64,000 nt of DNA from UBA10365 sp041441915 (GCA_041441915.1 JASDRS010000017.1:1-64000), one strand, 5' to 3'; shown: positions 16,792 through 26,321, counted from the first letter of the stretch. The notes: generated from the sequence alone by a model not told the origin. Numbers and translations: made by a program.

Positions 16792-17682
16792 TTGTGCCAA
16801 TTTGACCGAATTATTGTGGTGGATTGGTCTGCTGCGGCAACGCTTACGGCCAAAGTGCCATGTGCCAATGCGATTTGGATTGGTATCGCCGATGAGAATG
16901 GTGACCGAACAGATTATTTTCGCACGCGTTCTGCCGCCGAAAGCGCCTTGCAGGCTCATATAAACAGCGGTGTGCGGCTTTTGATTGGGGTTGATTTTCC
17001 TTTAGGCTTTCCAATTGGCTTTGGTCAAGAGCTTTTGGGCAGTGATGATCCAAGTGGGCTCTGGCAGTGGGTTGCTAGTCAGATCACCGACGCACCTGAT
17101 AATAGCAACAATCGGTTCCATGTTGCGCAACGCGTTAATCTGGCGATAGGCGAACCTAAAGGCCAAATGGGACCTTTTTGGGGCTGCCCTAACGGCCTAG
17201 GATTAAAAGGACTTTCGCCCAAGAAGTCCATCGATTATAGTTCATTGGGGTTTGCAGAAAAAAGACTTTGTGAAAAAATGGTGCCTAAATCGCAAGCCAT
17301 ATGGAAACTTTACACCACGGGATCGGTGGGGTCGCAAAGCCTGATGGGCATGGGCATGATCGCACGACTACTGGCGCGTGGAGCTAAGGCTTGGCCCTTT
17401 GATCCTGTTGTCGCGCAAGATCAGATTGTTTTGGCCGAGGTCTATCCAAGCCTGATAGACCCTGCCGTTTTTCATGCTGTTGGGAGTGGCCAGATCAAGG
17501 ATGCAGCCCAAACCCAGCTTTTGGCCCGTGCACTTTTTAATGTGATGGAGGCTAATGGCCTCAAGGCGCTTTTTGAAAGCCCGCCGCAAACAGCGCAGGT
17601 CTTGAGCGAAGGCTGGATTTTGGGGATAGGGCATCAAGCACAGCTTTTGGCAGCATTAAAATGGGCAGCGGATGACGCCTAG
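16792..17682 (+). CDS. DUF429-like RNase H-fold protein
   Basis: The protein is 296 residues. Its start IIVVDWSAAAT and the block LLIGVDFPLGFP supply spaced aspartates in the manner of RNase H-fold nucleases, resembling the DUF429 group. A third acidic site could be LAEVYPSL near residue 220. I know no proven reaction for this family. Roseobacter relatives are sometimes labelled as molybdopterin-guanine dinucleotide proteins, but I see no P-loop to support that. The GNAT gene overlaps its 3' end by 11 bases, so the two are probably one transcript. Confidence 0.65.
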   Translation: MCQFDRIIVVDWSAAATLTAKVPCANAIWIGIADENGDRTDYFRTRSAAESALQAHINSGVRLLIGVDFPLGFPIGFGQELLGSDDPSGLWQWVASQITDAPDNSNNRFHVAQRVNLAIGEPKGQMGPFWGCPNGLGLKGLSPKKSIDYSSLGFAEKRLCEKMVPKSQAIWKLYTTGSVGSQSLMGMGMIARLLARGAKAWPFDPVVAQDQIVLAEVYPSLIDPAVFHAVGSGQIKDAAQTQLLARALFNVMEANGLKALFESPPQTAQVLSEGWILGIGHQAQLLAALKWAADDA

Positions 17683-18295
17683 AATTTCAAAAGGTTTGCC
17701 TGATCACCTGCGACATCAGGCGACACAGCTTTACTGGCAGGTTTTTTGCTCTAAACTTGGTCGCCTTTTAGGGCCCAAAGCCAAGGCACTGAAGTTTTTA
17801 TCACAAGACCTCAACGGCGACTACTGCCTGATAGCACAAGACGCAGCGGGTCAATTGATTGGCATTGTGGGGTTTCAAACCTATGCGGGCAGCTATACCC
17901 AAGGTCAGGCCCCTGCTTTACGCCAAGTTTATGGATTCCTGGGCGCTTTTTGGCGGCGTGGTGTTTTTCATCTTCTGCGCAACCGGCACCCCGCGGCGGC
18001 AAGCTTTATAGTAGATACAATTGCAGTTATCCCTGAGGTGCGTGGCCGAGGGGTGGGGGGTGCTTTGCTGGAAAAGCTGTGTATTCTGGCGCGAGCAAAG
18101 GGCCATTACCAAATTGCTCTGGATGTGGCCATTAACAACCATGCTGCACAAAGGCTTTATCTGCGCCACGGCTTTGAACGCGTTGCAGAGCAAAGCCTGG
18201 GGCTTTTGGGCTGGCTGCTTGGGGTGCAAAATAGCGTTGTGATGCGGCGCGACTTGTCTAGTCAAACATCCCAAGAACCTGACCGATCAGAATAA
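17672..18295 (+). CDS. GNAT-family N-acetyltransferase
   Basis: This 207-residue protein has the acetyl-CoA pyrophosphate loop VRGRGVGGALLEKL (RGRGVGG at 124-130) and the C-terminal GNAT block NHAAQRLYLRHGFER (156-170). The N-terminal hundred residues are variable and hold the unknown acceptor site. Substrates in the family include amino groups of small molecules and protein N-termini. The start overlaps the DUF429-like gene by 11 bases. The 3' end overlaps the end of a dead convergent gene. Confidence 0.87.
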   Translation: MTPRISKGLPDHLRHQATQLYWQVFCSKLGRLLGPKAKALKFLSQDLNGDYCLIAQDAAGQLIGIVGFQTYAGSYTQGQAPALRQVYGFLGAFWRRGVFHLLRNRHPAAASFIVDTIAVIPEVRGRGVGGALLEKLCILARAKGHYQIALDVAINNHAAQRLYLRHGFERVAEQSLGLLGWLLGVQNSVVMRRDLSSQTSQEPDRSE

Positions 18296-18806
18296 AGGCG
18301 CGCGCTGTGCGAGTTTCGGCCAATCGGGCCCGTTCAGCATCTGAGGCCGTAGGCTCAAAATTCATAAATGTCTGGTCAAAACAGTGCAGGAAATGATGGC
18401 TTCGCATCGCGAAAGACCGCATCATCCCGCATTCTGGCGCCAGTCAGACCAATGTTTGTATGATCACGAATCCTACCCAAGGACGCAATTTAGCGCCCGC
18501 GTTCGCCTTGTGCAAATTTCACCAAATTTCGGGTCTTGCACGATCAGGCATCAGATCTTCCAGGTAAATCCCATCTTGGCTTAAAAGTGTCAGCACGTCT
18601 TGTGCGGCGCAAATAAGCTTGGCCACTTGCCGGTTCTCCAGCGCCAAGCGTAACGCACGAAAGCCTTCGCGATCTTCTGCATTATTTGGAAAGTTCAGCG
18701 CTCAAATAAAATCACCCACCGACACAGCTTGCGTAAAATCCTGATTGGGCGTGCCGAGTGCAAGAAATGGCTGTACATCGGGACCTATGACTTTGGGCGT
18801 GGACAT
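18258..18806 (-). pseudogene. Conserved hypothetical gene, stops and frameshifts
   Basis: From the ATG at 18806 the frame reads well-formed protein (STPKVIGPDVQPFLALGTP, then NQDFTQAVSVGDFI) and meets a TGA at codon 35. It resumes in frame (ALNFPNNAEDREGFRALRLA, LLSQDGIYLEDLMPDRARPEIW), meets a second stop and shifts frame. A further stop and shift precede the end FMNFEPTASDAERARLAETR, then ARAFILIGQVLGMFD. About 180 codons survive with at least two shifts and two stops. The protein-like quality shows this was a gene until recently. I do not recognise the family. Confidence 0.7.
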
Positions 18807-19017
18807 GGCCGATTCTACGATTGGCTGAGGCCACGCTCAGTTCAGGGCCGCGCTGCGATGTGAATTAGGCCAAGACCGTTTCTGTGACCCCTTGCCATTG
18901 TGCTATTTGCACAAGTTTTTCTTCTGCCAGTTGGGTCACAGATCGGGGCCTTTGATCCAAATTATTTTGGATGAAACTTTTTTGATTTGTACAACAAACC
19001 GTCACAAGTTGAGCGCT

Positions 19018-19227
19018 TCAGCCCGTAAAAGCTGAATCGAACGGAAAATGACTGACAGCATTCACAATGAATCCGATTGGCAAAACGACAACAACAAAAG
19101 TTACCATTAATCCTATTACACCTAAACCCAAAGCGCCTGGTTTTGTGCCAATGTAACCGAGAACTATTATGCCCCAGATAAGCCCTAACCAGTCACTTGC
19201 AACGTACTTTCTGTGTGTCTTCGACAT
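19018..19227 (-). CDS. Small membrane protein of unknown function
   Basis: A 69-residue frame with two hydrophobic segments (DWLGLIWGIIVLGYIG and GVIGLMVTFVVVVLPIGFIV) and a short polar tail. The ATG at 19227 has GAG six bases upstream; a GTG at 19251 extends it by eight residues but lacks a ribosome site. It lies between the greA stop and a dead gene. The two-helix layout supports a real gene, but I have no family match, so it could be chance. Confidence 0.45.
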   Translation of the reverse strand: MSKTHRKYVASDWLGLIWGIIVLGYIGTKPGALGLGVIGLMVTFVVVVLPIGFIVNAVSHFPFDSAFTG

Positions 19228-19267
19228 TTCGAGCTCACAACAATATGGCACAATACCATAAGGTGAC

Positions 19268-19738
19268 TTAAATAAATTTAATCTCTACCACTTCGTAATT
19301 ACGTTGGCCGCCCGGGGTTTTCACTTCGACACTGTCGCCTTTGTTTTTACCAATCAAAGCGCGGGCAAGGGGCGAGCGGATGTTGAGCATCCCTTTTTCA
19401 ATATCTGCTTCAGGTTCGCCAACAATTTGATAGGTACGTTCTTCATCGGTATCTTCGTCAACCAATGTGACGGTTGCGCCGAATTTGATGGTCCCCGAAA
19501 ATTTGCTTGGGTCAATGATTTCGGCATAAGATAAAAGCGATTCCAATTCTTTTACGCGGCCTTCTATGAAACTTTGTTTTTCACGCGCTGCGTGATATTC
19601 GGCATTCTCTGATAAGTCGCCATGTTCGCGCGCTTCAGCAATCGCTCGAATAACGGCGGGGCGTTCAACTGATTTAAGCTGTTTAAGTTCAGCGTCTAAT
19701 GCGGAGTGGCCCCCACGGGTCATAGGTATTTTTTCCAT
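19268..19738 (-). CDS. greA: Transcription elongation factor GreA
   Basis: GreA enters the secondary channel of RNA polymerase and promotes cleavage of backtracked RNA. At 156 residues it is full length. The N-terminal coiled coil carries the tip acidic pair in AEAREHGDLSENAEYHAA, which positions the catalytic metal. The C-terminal FKBP-like domain includes YQIVGEPEADIEKG and RSPLARALIGKNKGD. It is transcribed divergently from the ETF-QO gene across about 210 bases. Confidence 0.96.
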   Translation of the reverse strand: MEKIPMTRGGHSALDAELKQLKSVERPAVIRAIAEAREHGDLSENAEYHAAREKQSFIEGRVKELESLLSYAEIIDPSKFSGTIKFGATVTLVDEDTDEERTYQIVGEPEADIEKGMLNIRSPLARALIGKNKGDSVEVKTPGGQRNYEVVEIKFI

Positions 19739-19947
19739 CGATCTCTACAAATTTAAAGCAGGGGGTAAACCCATGTCTTCTTTCTATTAGGAATATTTGA
19801 ACCGACTGTGGCGCATAATGCAAGATAGAATACAAAATTAAACAAAATCAACACTCCATGGACGAATGCTACACAAAAGTCTTAGGAATTGACTAACTAA
19901 ACGGATTCTGCACATTTAGTGTAAAAAATTTTAATTGAGGAATTAAC

Positions 19948-21600
19948 ATGGCAAACCAAGTCACGCGCGAGCAAATGGAATATGATGTTGTCATCGTGGG
20001 CGCTGGGCCTGCGGGTCTGTCAGCAGCGATTAGGTTAAAGCAACTTGATTCTGATCTGTCGGTTGTGGTCTTGGAAAAGGGTTCAGAAGTAGGCGCACAT
20101 ATACTTTCGGGCGCGGTGCTTGATCCTGTGGGGCTTGATGCTTTGATACCTGATTGGCGCGAACGTGGCGCGCCCATCAAGACGCAAGTGGTCGAGGATA
20201 ATTTTTATATGATGGGCCCAGTGGGCCAAATTCGTATTCCCAATGCGCCGATGCCACCATTAATGAATAATCATGGCAATTATATTGTATCGATGGCTAA
20301 TGTCTGCCGTTGGATGGCAGAACAGGCCGAAGCACTTGGGGTTGAGATTTTTCCAGGCATGGCGTGTTCAGCCCTAGTTTATGGAGAAAAAAACGCGGTT
20401 TTGGGCGTTGTTGTGGGGGAATTTGGCAGGCTTGAAAATGGTGAAGTGGGTCAGAATTACGAACCAGGGATGGAGCTTTTGGGTAAATATATCTTTTTGT
20501 CCGAAGGAGTGCACGGATCATTAGCCAAAGAGGTGATCGCAAAATACGACCTATCGGCAGGCAAATGTCCGCAAAAGTTTGGCCTCGGCATGAAAGAAAT
20601 TTGGGAAATTGATCCCAAAAAACACCATCTTGGCCGTGTAACTCACACAATGGGCTGGCCTTTAACAGGCAATGCGGGCGGTGGTTCTTTTATTTATCAC
20701 CTTGAAAATAAACAAGTTTACGTTGGTTTTGTGGTGCATTTGAATTATAAGAACCCCCATCTTTACCCCTACATGGAGTTTCAACGTTTTAAACATCACC
20801 CCATGATTTCCGATCTTTTGAAGGGCGGAAAACGCGTGGCTTACGGCGCGCGCGCTATTTCTGAAGGTGGCTGGCAATCTATTCCCAAAATGGTGGCGCC
20901 CGGTGTGGCGCTGTTGGGATGCTCGGCCGGTTTGGTGAATGTACCACGTATTAAGGGAAATCATAATGCGATGCTTTCGGGAAAGGCGGCAGCCGAAGCC
21001 GCGTATTGTGCCATTAAGGCAGGCCGTAGTTCAGATGAGCTCATTGATTACGAAAGCGCGGTGCGCATGGGACCTATTGGCAAAGATTTGAAAAAAGTGC
21101 GAAATGTGAAACCGCTTTGGTCAAAATTTGGGCTTTTGGCGTCACTGATCGGTGGAGGGATCGACATGTGGACCAATACATTAGGCTTTAGTCTATTTGG
21201 CACATTGAAGCATGGCAAATCGGATGCTGCTGCGACTGGACTTGCTGTGGATTATGCGACGATCGCTTATCCGCGCCCTGATGGTGTTTTGTCGTTCGAT
21301 CGATTGACTAATGTTGCCTTTTCTTTCACGAATCACCAAGAAGGCCAGCCCGCGCATTTGAAACTGCGCGACGGCACTGTGCCTATTGCAGTCAATTTGC
21401 CGCAATATGCCGAACCTGCGCAGCGCTATTGCCCTGCAGGTGTTTACGAAGTGGTCGTAGAAGCCGGCAAAGAGCCGCGCTTTGTTGTAAATTTTCAAAA
21501 TTGCGTCCACTGTAAGGCTTGCGACATTAAAGATCCGTCGCAAAACATTAATTGGACGACACCTCAAGGCGGAGATGGGCCCAATTACCCCAATATGTAG
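19948..21600 (+). CDS. Electron transfer flavoprotein:ubiquinone oxidoreductase
   Basis: ETF-QO passes electrons from electron-transfer flavoprotein, reduced by acyl-CoA and related dehydrogenases, to ubiquinone at the inner membrane. The 550-residue length matches bacterial and mitochondrial enzymes. The FAD motif GAGPAG is at 18-23. The C-terminal 4Fe-4S cluster is supplied by C495 (YCPAGVYE) and CVHCKAC (C519, C522, C525), followed by the conserved NINWTTPQGGDGPNYP. The ribosome site is GAGGAA. The etfA/etfB genes are not adjacent. Confidence 0.96.
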   Translation: MANQVTREQMEYDVVIVGAGPAGLSAAIRLKQLDSDLSVVVLEKGSEVGAHILSGAVLDPVGLDALIPDWRERGAPIKTQVVEDNFYMMGPVGQIRIPNAPMPPLMNNHGNYIVSMANVCRWMAEQAEALGVEIFPGMACSALVYGEKNAVLGVVVGEFGRLENGEVGQNYEPGMELLGKYIFLSEGVHGSLAKEVIAKYDLSAGKCPQKFGLGMKEIWEIDPKKHHLGRVTHTMGWPLTGNAGGGSFIYHLENKQVYVGFVVHLNYKNPHLYPYMEFQRFKHHPMISDLLKGGKRVAYGARAISEGGWQSIPKMVAPGVALLGCSAGLVNVPRIKGNHNAMLSGKAAAEAAYCAIKAGRSSDELIDYESAVRMGPIGKDLKKVRNVKPLWSKFGLLASLIGGGIDMWTNTLGFSLFGTLKHGKSDAAATGLAVDYATIAYPRPDGVLSFDRLTNVAFSFTNHQEGQPAHLKLRDGTVPIAVNLPQYAEPAQRYCPAGVYEVVVEAGKEPRFVVNFQNCVHCKACDIKDPSQNINWTTPQGGDGPNYPNM

Positions 21601-21734
21601 CCCTTAGATCTGGGAGGTTCTGCGCCTCGTCAGTCTTTAAAACTACACAAATAAGCTGCCCCCTTAACTTGGGGTAGGCATTGCTTTAAGTTACCACCAA
21701 GATTAATATCCTATTAAACATAAGGATATTGGAA

Positions 21735-23447
21735 ATGCTATTTGACAACATTAAAGTTATTTTTCTGCCTGTGGCATTTTCTATTTTTTTACCAAATGTT
21801 CAAACAGCAGTTGCCCAAGATTCTATGAATGCTGGCTCTTATCTAGCGGCGCGTTATGCGGAAAAAGAAAATGATTTTCGTGCCGCAGGCGCTTGGTATG
21901 CCCGCGCGCTTTTGAAAGACCAAGACAATTCTTATTTGATGGAATCAAATTTATTGGCGCTGATCTCTATGGGGAATTTTGATTTGGCCACGCAAAAAGC
22001 TTCATATTTTGTGGATAATAAGATTAGTAGCCAAGGGGCCGTTTTGATGCATTTAGCTGCGTTAGCCAAGGCGCAAGATTTTGATGGGATTTTGGCTTTG
22101 CAAAGGCAAGGCGTTTCGGCCAATCCGCTTATAGATCAATTGCTTAAAGCCTGGTCTCAACTGGGGAACGGCGAATCGGGGTTTGCAATGCAAAGCTTTG
22201 ATGACTTAGCAAAAATTCCCAAATTTGTGGGTATTGCCATGTATCACAAAGCCTTAGCTTTATCTTATGTTGGCGATTTCGAAACGGCCGCGGCCACGAT
22301 AACCAATTTAACCACAGGGCAGGTTCAAGGGCGCGCTGCCGTGGTGGCCTATGTACATATCTTGTCACAGCTAGACCGTAACAGAGACGCGTTGGCGCTC
22401 ATTAATCACAATTTTTCATCCAATCAAGATCCTTTTATGGACCAGTTACGCGCAAAATTGCAGGCAGGCCGCGTTTTACCCTTTACCTTGGTGACCAGCG
22501 CCACTCAAGGCATAGCAGAGGTTTTTTCCACTTTGGCTTATGCGGTAAATATTGAAGCGGAAGATGCTATCACCCTGCTCTATGCGCGCCTGGCTACCTA
22601 TCTTAGCCCCAAAAATGTCCAGGCCCAGCTTACTGTGGCCCATCTGCTGGATAAGTTAGGCCAATATGATTTGGCCTATGAGGCTTATCGCAGCATATCT
22701 CCCGATAATCCGATCTATTATCAGGCAGAAATTGGGCGGGCCAATTCTTTGAAATTGGCAGGGAAGGAGGACGCGGCTCTTGAAGTGATGCGAGCTTTGG
22801 CCCGTAGCGATAGCGAAGTGACACTTGTGCATCTGACATTGGCAGAAATGTTGCGGGTTGAAAAACATTATGAGCAAGCTATCTCGGCTTACGACGTGGC
22901 CGAAACAACCATAACTGCTCTTAACTCCCGCAATTGGGCGCTTTATTACGGGCGCGGTATGAGCCACGATCTTTTTGGAAATTGGGATGAGGCCGAACAA
23001 GATTTTCGCCGCGCGCTGGAATTTGTGCCAGATCAGCCACAGGTCTTAAATTACTTAGGGTATAGCTATATCGACCGGAATGAAAATCTGATCCAGGCTT
23101 TGTCGATGATTGAACGGGCGGTCACACAACAGCCTGACAGTGGCTATATAGTGGATAGCCTGGCTTGGGGCCTTTACCGCTTAGGCCGCTATGATGAGGC
23201 ACTTCCACAGATGGAGCGCGCCTCCCTTCTTGAACCCGTAGATCCGCTCGTGACGGACCATTTAGGCGATATTTATTGGGCCGTTGGTCGCAAGCTAGAG
23301 GCAGAATTTCAATGGCGTAGGGCCCTGTCCTTTGGCCCTGTTGAAATTGACGCCACGCGCATTCGCCAAAAAATTGAGTTGGGTCTTGATATAGTTTTGG
23401 TTAATGAGGGGGCACTTCCCCTGCATGAGATGGCCAATGGTCAGTGA
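21735..23447 (+). CDS. Secreted or membrane-anchored TPR protein
   Basis: This 570-residue protein begins with a signal peptide (hydrophobic VIFLPVAFSIFLP, probable cleavage near AVAQD). Tetratricopeptide repeats run through most of its length; clear units include GNWDEAEQDFRRALEFVPDQ, LNYLGYSYIDRNENLIQALS and YRLGRYDEALPQMERASLLE. TPR solenoids bind partner proteins; no enzymatic domain is seen. The ATG at 21735 has AAGGA eight bases upstream; a TTG two codons earlier is less likely. Its 3' end overlaps ispE, a neighbour order I recall from other Rhodobacterales. Confidence 0.85.
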   Translation: MLFDNIKVIFLPVAFSIFLPNVQTAVAQDSMNAGSYLAARYAEKENDFRAAGAWYARALLKDQDNSYLMESNLLALISMGNFDLATQKASYFVDNKISSQGAVLMHLAALAKAQDFDGILALQRQGVSANPLIDQLLKAWSQLGNGESGFAMQSFDDLAKIPKFVGIAMYHKALALSYVGDFETAAATITNLTTGQVQGRAAVVAYVHILSQLDRNRDALALINHNFSSNQDPFMDQLRAKLQAGRVLPFTLVTSATQGIAEVFSTLAYAVNIEAEDAITLLYARLATYLSPKNVQAQLTVAHLLDKLGQYDLAYEAYRSISPDNPIYYQAEIGRANSLKLAGKEDAALEVMRALARSDSEVTLVHLTLAEMLRVEKHYEQAISAYDVAETTITALNSRNWALYYGRGMSHDLFGNWDEAEQDFRRALEFVPDQPQVLNYLGYSYIDRNENLIQALSMIERAVTQQPDSGYIVDSLAWGLYRLGRYDEALPQMERASLLEPVDPLVTDHLGDIYWAVGRKLEAEFQWRRALSFGPVEIDATRIRQKIELGLDIVLVNEGALPLHEMANGQ

Positions 23448-24300
23448 ATTTGCACCATCAAAAATTAATTTATCTTTACATATTACGGGGCGGGACTGCA
23501 ACGGCTACCATTTATTAGACAGTCTGGTGGTTTTTGCCGATATTGGTGATCATATTTCGGCACGATTAGCGCCGGAATTCAGCCTAACGATTGGGGGTGC
23601 GCAAGCGGAGGGTCTATCATCTGGCCCCGATAATCTTGTGTGGCGAGCCGCCAATTTAATGCTGAAAAATGACGATACCACCAGACTTGCGCCCCGTCAT
23701 ATGGCCTTACATTTGGAAAAAACTCTGCCAGTGGCTTCTGGAATTGGGGGTGGTTCGGCTGATGCAGCGGCCACATTGCGGCTTTTGGCGCACCTTTGGA
23801 GTTCCCCCTTGCCTGCTTTGGCCGATATTGCCGAGCTGGGCGCCGATGTGCCAGTGTGCATGTCATCGGTGCCCCAGCGCATGCAAGGCATAGGCGCACG
23901 TACTTCAGTCCTAAGGACGCTCTTACCGAAGCTTGGCGTTTTGTTGATTAATCCTAAACAAGCCCTGTCGACAGCGGCTGTTTTTCGCGCATTGGCACGG
24001 CGTGAAAACAACCCGATGCCGCAAAATCTACCACATCACGAATCAGCAGGAGCGCTTTGCGCTTTTCTGCGTCACATGCGTAATGATTTACAACCTGCCG
24101 CAACCCTGATTTTGCCAGATATCACGCAAGTTCTTCAAGCGCTTTTGGGTGAAAAATATTGCCTTTTTGCGCGTATGTCGGGATCAGGGGCCACATGTTT
24201 TGGACTTTTTGCAGATGTTATCCAAGCACATGCCGCGGCTGACCGCTTAGCGCGGCGCGCACCTGACTGGTGGGTGCGCGCGGGTCGGATATTAACTTAA
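23437..24300 (+). CDS. ispE: 4-diphosphocytidyl-2-C-methyl-D-erythritol kinase IspE
   Basis: IspE is the ATP-dependent GHMP kinase of the MEP isoprenoid pathway. The N-terminus EFAPSKINLSLHITG contains the active-site lysine (K9); the ATP loop is LPVASGIGGGSADAA (97-111), and GADVPVC carries the catalytic aspartate. The chain is 287 residues with the ATG at 23437; an ATG four codons upstream is possible, and both lie inside the end of the TPR gene, implying coupled translation. The 3' end overlaps the convergent polyprenyl synthase. With dxs further along it gives two MEP enzymes in the window. Confidence 0.93.
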   Translation: MVSEFAPSKINLSLHITGRDCNGYHLLDSLVVFADIGDHISARLAPEFSLTIGGAQAEGLSSGPDNLVWRAANLMLKNDDTTRLAPRHMALHLEKTLPVASGIGGGSADAAATLRLLAHLWSSPLPALADIAELGADVPVCMSSVPQRMQGIGARTSVLRTLLPKLGVLLINPKQALSTAAVFRALARRENNPMPQNLPHHESAGALCAFLRHMRNDLQPAATLILPDITQVLQALLGEKYCLFARMSGSGATCFGLFADVIQAHAAADRLARRAPDWWVRAGRILT

Positions 24301-25298
24301 GCGATCCGCTCAACCACATAATCAGCAAGATCTCTAAGCATCGTGCGAAGCTCATGCTCGGGCAATCCCGCAAGAGATTTTTTTGCACGCGCTATCCAGG
24401 CCAAAGCATCGGCACGCGCGGCATCAAGCGTGCCATGGGCCGTCATAATTTCAATAGCCTGATCCAAATCTGCATCGGTTTGATCACCTAAAGCGATGGT
24501 GCGGTGCCAAAAGGCGTTCTCTGCCGTAGTTGCTAAGGCAACTGCCTTAATTACGGGCAATGTCAGCTTGCTTTCGCAAAAATCATCACCAATATTTTTG
24601 CCAATCGCTTCAACCGAACCAGAATAATCAAGCAGATCATCCACAATTTGAAACGCAATACCCAGGGCATCACCAAACTCATAAAGTGCTTGCTCGCCTT
24701 CATGGCCCACGCCCGCTATCACGCCTCCGACTTGGGTTGCGGCCGAAAAAAGTGCTGCCGTTTTGCCGCGAACGACTTGTAAATAGATATCCTCAGTAGT
24801 GGTCAAATCCCTGGAGGCGGTCAACTGCAACACCTCGCCCTCGGCAATGGTGGCCGAAGCATTGGCCAAAATATCAAGGACTTGTAAAGACCCTGTTTCG
24901 ACCATCAGTTGAAATGATCGCGAGAAAAGGTAATCACCAACTAAAACTGAGGACTTATTGTCCCAAAGCAAATTGGCAGTCGGCCGGCCACGGCGGCGGC
25001 AGCTTTCATCAACCACATCATCATGCAAAAGCGTCGCTGTGTGAATAAGTTCAACCGTTGCGGCCAAGTGAATATGATGGGGCCCTTTGTAACCACAAAG
25101 CCTGGCTGCGGCCAAGGTTAGCATCGGGCGCAGACGTTTACCGCCAGCACCAATCAGATGCGCCGTCACCTCGGGAATGCGGGGCGCGTATTTACTTGCC
25201 ATGCGCTCGGATATAAGGGCATTAACTGCACCCATATCTTCGTTAAGATATTTTGCAAGCTGATCATGTGGCTTTTGGTATGACTGCTTTATGTTCAT
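24297..25298 (-). CDS. Long-chain polyprenyl diphosphate synthase (IspB type)
   Basis: This trans-prenyltransferase of 333 residues extends farnesyl diphosphate with isopentenyl diphosphate to make the ubiquinone side chain. The first aspartate motif is LLHDDVVDE (D93, D94, D97) and the second QIVDDLLDYSG (D220, D221, D224). GAGGKRLRPML binds the diphosphate. Length and the single-spaced DDxxD motif match octaprenyl/decaprenyl synthases rather than IspA; alphaproteobacteria commonly make Q-10, but product length cannot be read from the sequence. The ATG at 25298 follows GGAG; a longer frame reaches into the divergent gene. Confidence 0.92.
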   Translation of the reverse strand: MNIKQSYQKPHDQLAKYLNEDMGAVNALISERMASKYAPRIPEVTAHLIGAGGKRLRPMLTLAAARLCGYKGPHHIHLAATVELIHTATLLHDDVVDESCRRRGRPTANLLWDNKSSVLVGDYLFSRSFQLMVETGSLQVLDILANASATIAEGEVLQLTASRDLTTTEDIYLQVVRGKTAALFSAATQVGGVIAGVGHEGEQALYEFGDALGIAFQIVDDLLDYSGSVEAIGKNIGDDFCESKLTLPVIKAVALATTAENAFWHRTIALGDQTDADLDQAIEIMTAHGTLDAARADALAWIARAKKSLAGLPEHELRTMLRDLADYVVERIA

Positions 25299-25350
25299 CT
25301 CTGCTCCATACGCCCTAGACAAGCTCTGCGTTTGCCGACAATATTTGCCT

Positions 25351-25566
25351 ATGAAAAACCTGTTACGAAGTACCAATCCTGCGACAATTGCCTTCGCCAG
25401 CGCTTTGCTTTCTGGTGAAGGTATAGAGGTGTTTGAGATGGACGTAAATATGAGCATCCTTGATGGGTCGCTGGGTATATTGCCGCGCCGCCTGATGGTG
25501 CATGATGACGATTATGATGAAGCTTATGTTGCTTTGGCCGACAATGAAATTGATACGGGTTATTAA
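25351..25566 (+). CDS. DUF2007-type small protein
   Basis: A 71-residue protein starting MKNLLRSTNPATIAFASALL and continuing GEGIEVFEMDVNMSILDGS, then acidic. This matches the DUF2007 pattern, a small ferredoxin-like fold described as a putative signal-transducing protein; no reaction is established. Its stop overlaps the next start by one base (TAATG), so it is coupled to the methyltransferase. It is divergent from the polyprenyl synthase across about 50 bases. The ribosome site is weak. Confidence 0.75.
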   Translation: MKNLLRSTNPATIAFASALLSGEGIEVFEMDVNMSILDGSLGILPRRLMVHDDDYDEAYVALADNEIDTGY

Positions 25567-26321
25567 TGTTTGAACCAGAAGCTTTGACTTGCGACGGGTT
25601 TTTGGGTGGAGCCTTGCAGATTTGGCAACCTATTAAGGGCTACCGCGCGGCAATGGATTCAGTATTATTAGCGGCAGTGGTGCCCGCAAAAGCTGGTCAA
25701 TCGGTGTTAGAACTGGGCTGCGGCGCAGGTGTGGCCAGTCTTTGTCTTGCGAGACGCGTATCGGGACTTTTCAGTTTCGGGGTCGAACGCCAAGTAGATT
25801 ATGCCAATCTTGCCCGCCAAAATGCGACTGAAAACGGTCTTAATTTTACTGTTGAAACCGCCGATTTGGAAAATATGCCAGCGAACTTGCGCTGTGCCTT
25901 TGATCATGTGATTTTTAATCCGCCCTATTTTTTGTCCCAACGCGGAACCCGCGGGCAAGACCCAGGCCGCGAAGAGGCCCTGCGCGAAGAGACATCGACA
26001 CAAGCTTGGATTGATGCCGCCACGCGCAGGCTGGCGCCTGGCGGCCGGTTGCATCTTATCCAAAGTGCCGATCGGCTGCCTGAAATTTTGTCCGCGATTG
26101 ACGGGCGCTTGGGCGCGGTTACCCTTTTGCCCTTGGCGCCTCGGCAAGGACGTGCGGCTAAGCGCTTTATCCTAATGGCGCAAAAGGGTGCTCGCAGTCC
26201 TTTCACTTTACGCGCTCCCTTTATCATACATAAAGGTGAAAACCATATGGCCGATGTGCCCGATTATACAGCCCAAGCTGAAAAAATCTTGCGCCATGGT
26301 GCACCGTTAAATTTTGAATAA
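25566..26321 (+). CDS. tRNA1(Val) adenine-37 N6-methyltransferase-like protein
   Basis: This SAM-dependent methyltransferase of 251 residues has the SAM motif VLELGCGAGVASLCLARR, the acidic post-motif ETADLENMP and the catalytic FNPPYF, an (N/D)PPY motif of amino-methylating enzymes. The layout resembles E. coli TrmN6 (YfiC), which methylates A37 of tRNA1(Val). Exact RNA target is inferred from family. It is translationally coupled to the upstream DUF2007 gene. Confidence 0.85.
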   Translation: MFEPEALTCDGFLGGALQIWQPIKGYRAAMDSVLLAAVVPAKAGQSVLELGCGAGVASLCLARRVSGLFSFGVERQVDYANLARQNATENGLNFTVETADLENMPANLRCAFDHVIFNPPYFLSQRGTRGQDPGREEALREETSTQAWIDAATRRLAPGGRLHLIQSADRLPEILSAIDGRLGAVTLLPLAPRQGRAAKRFILMAQKGARSPFTLRAPFIIHKGENHMADVPDYTAQAEKILRHGAPLNFE

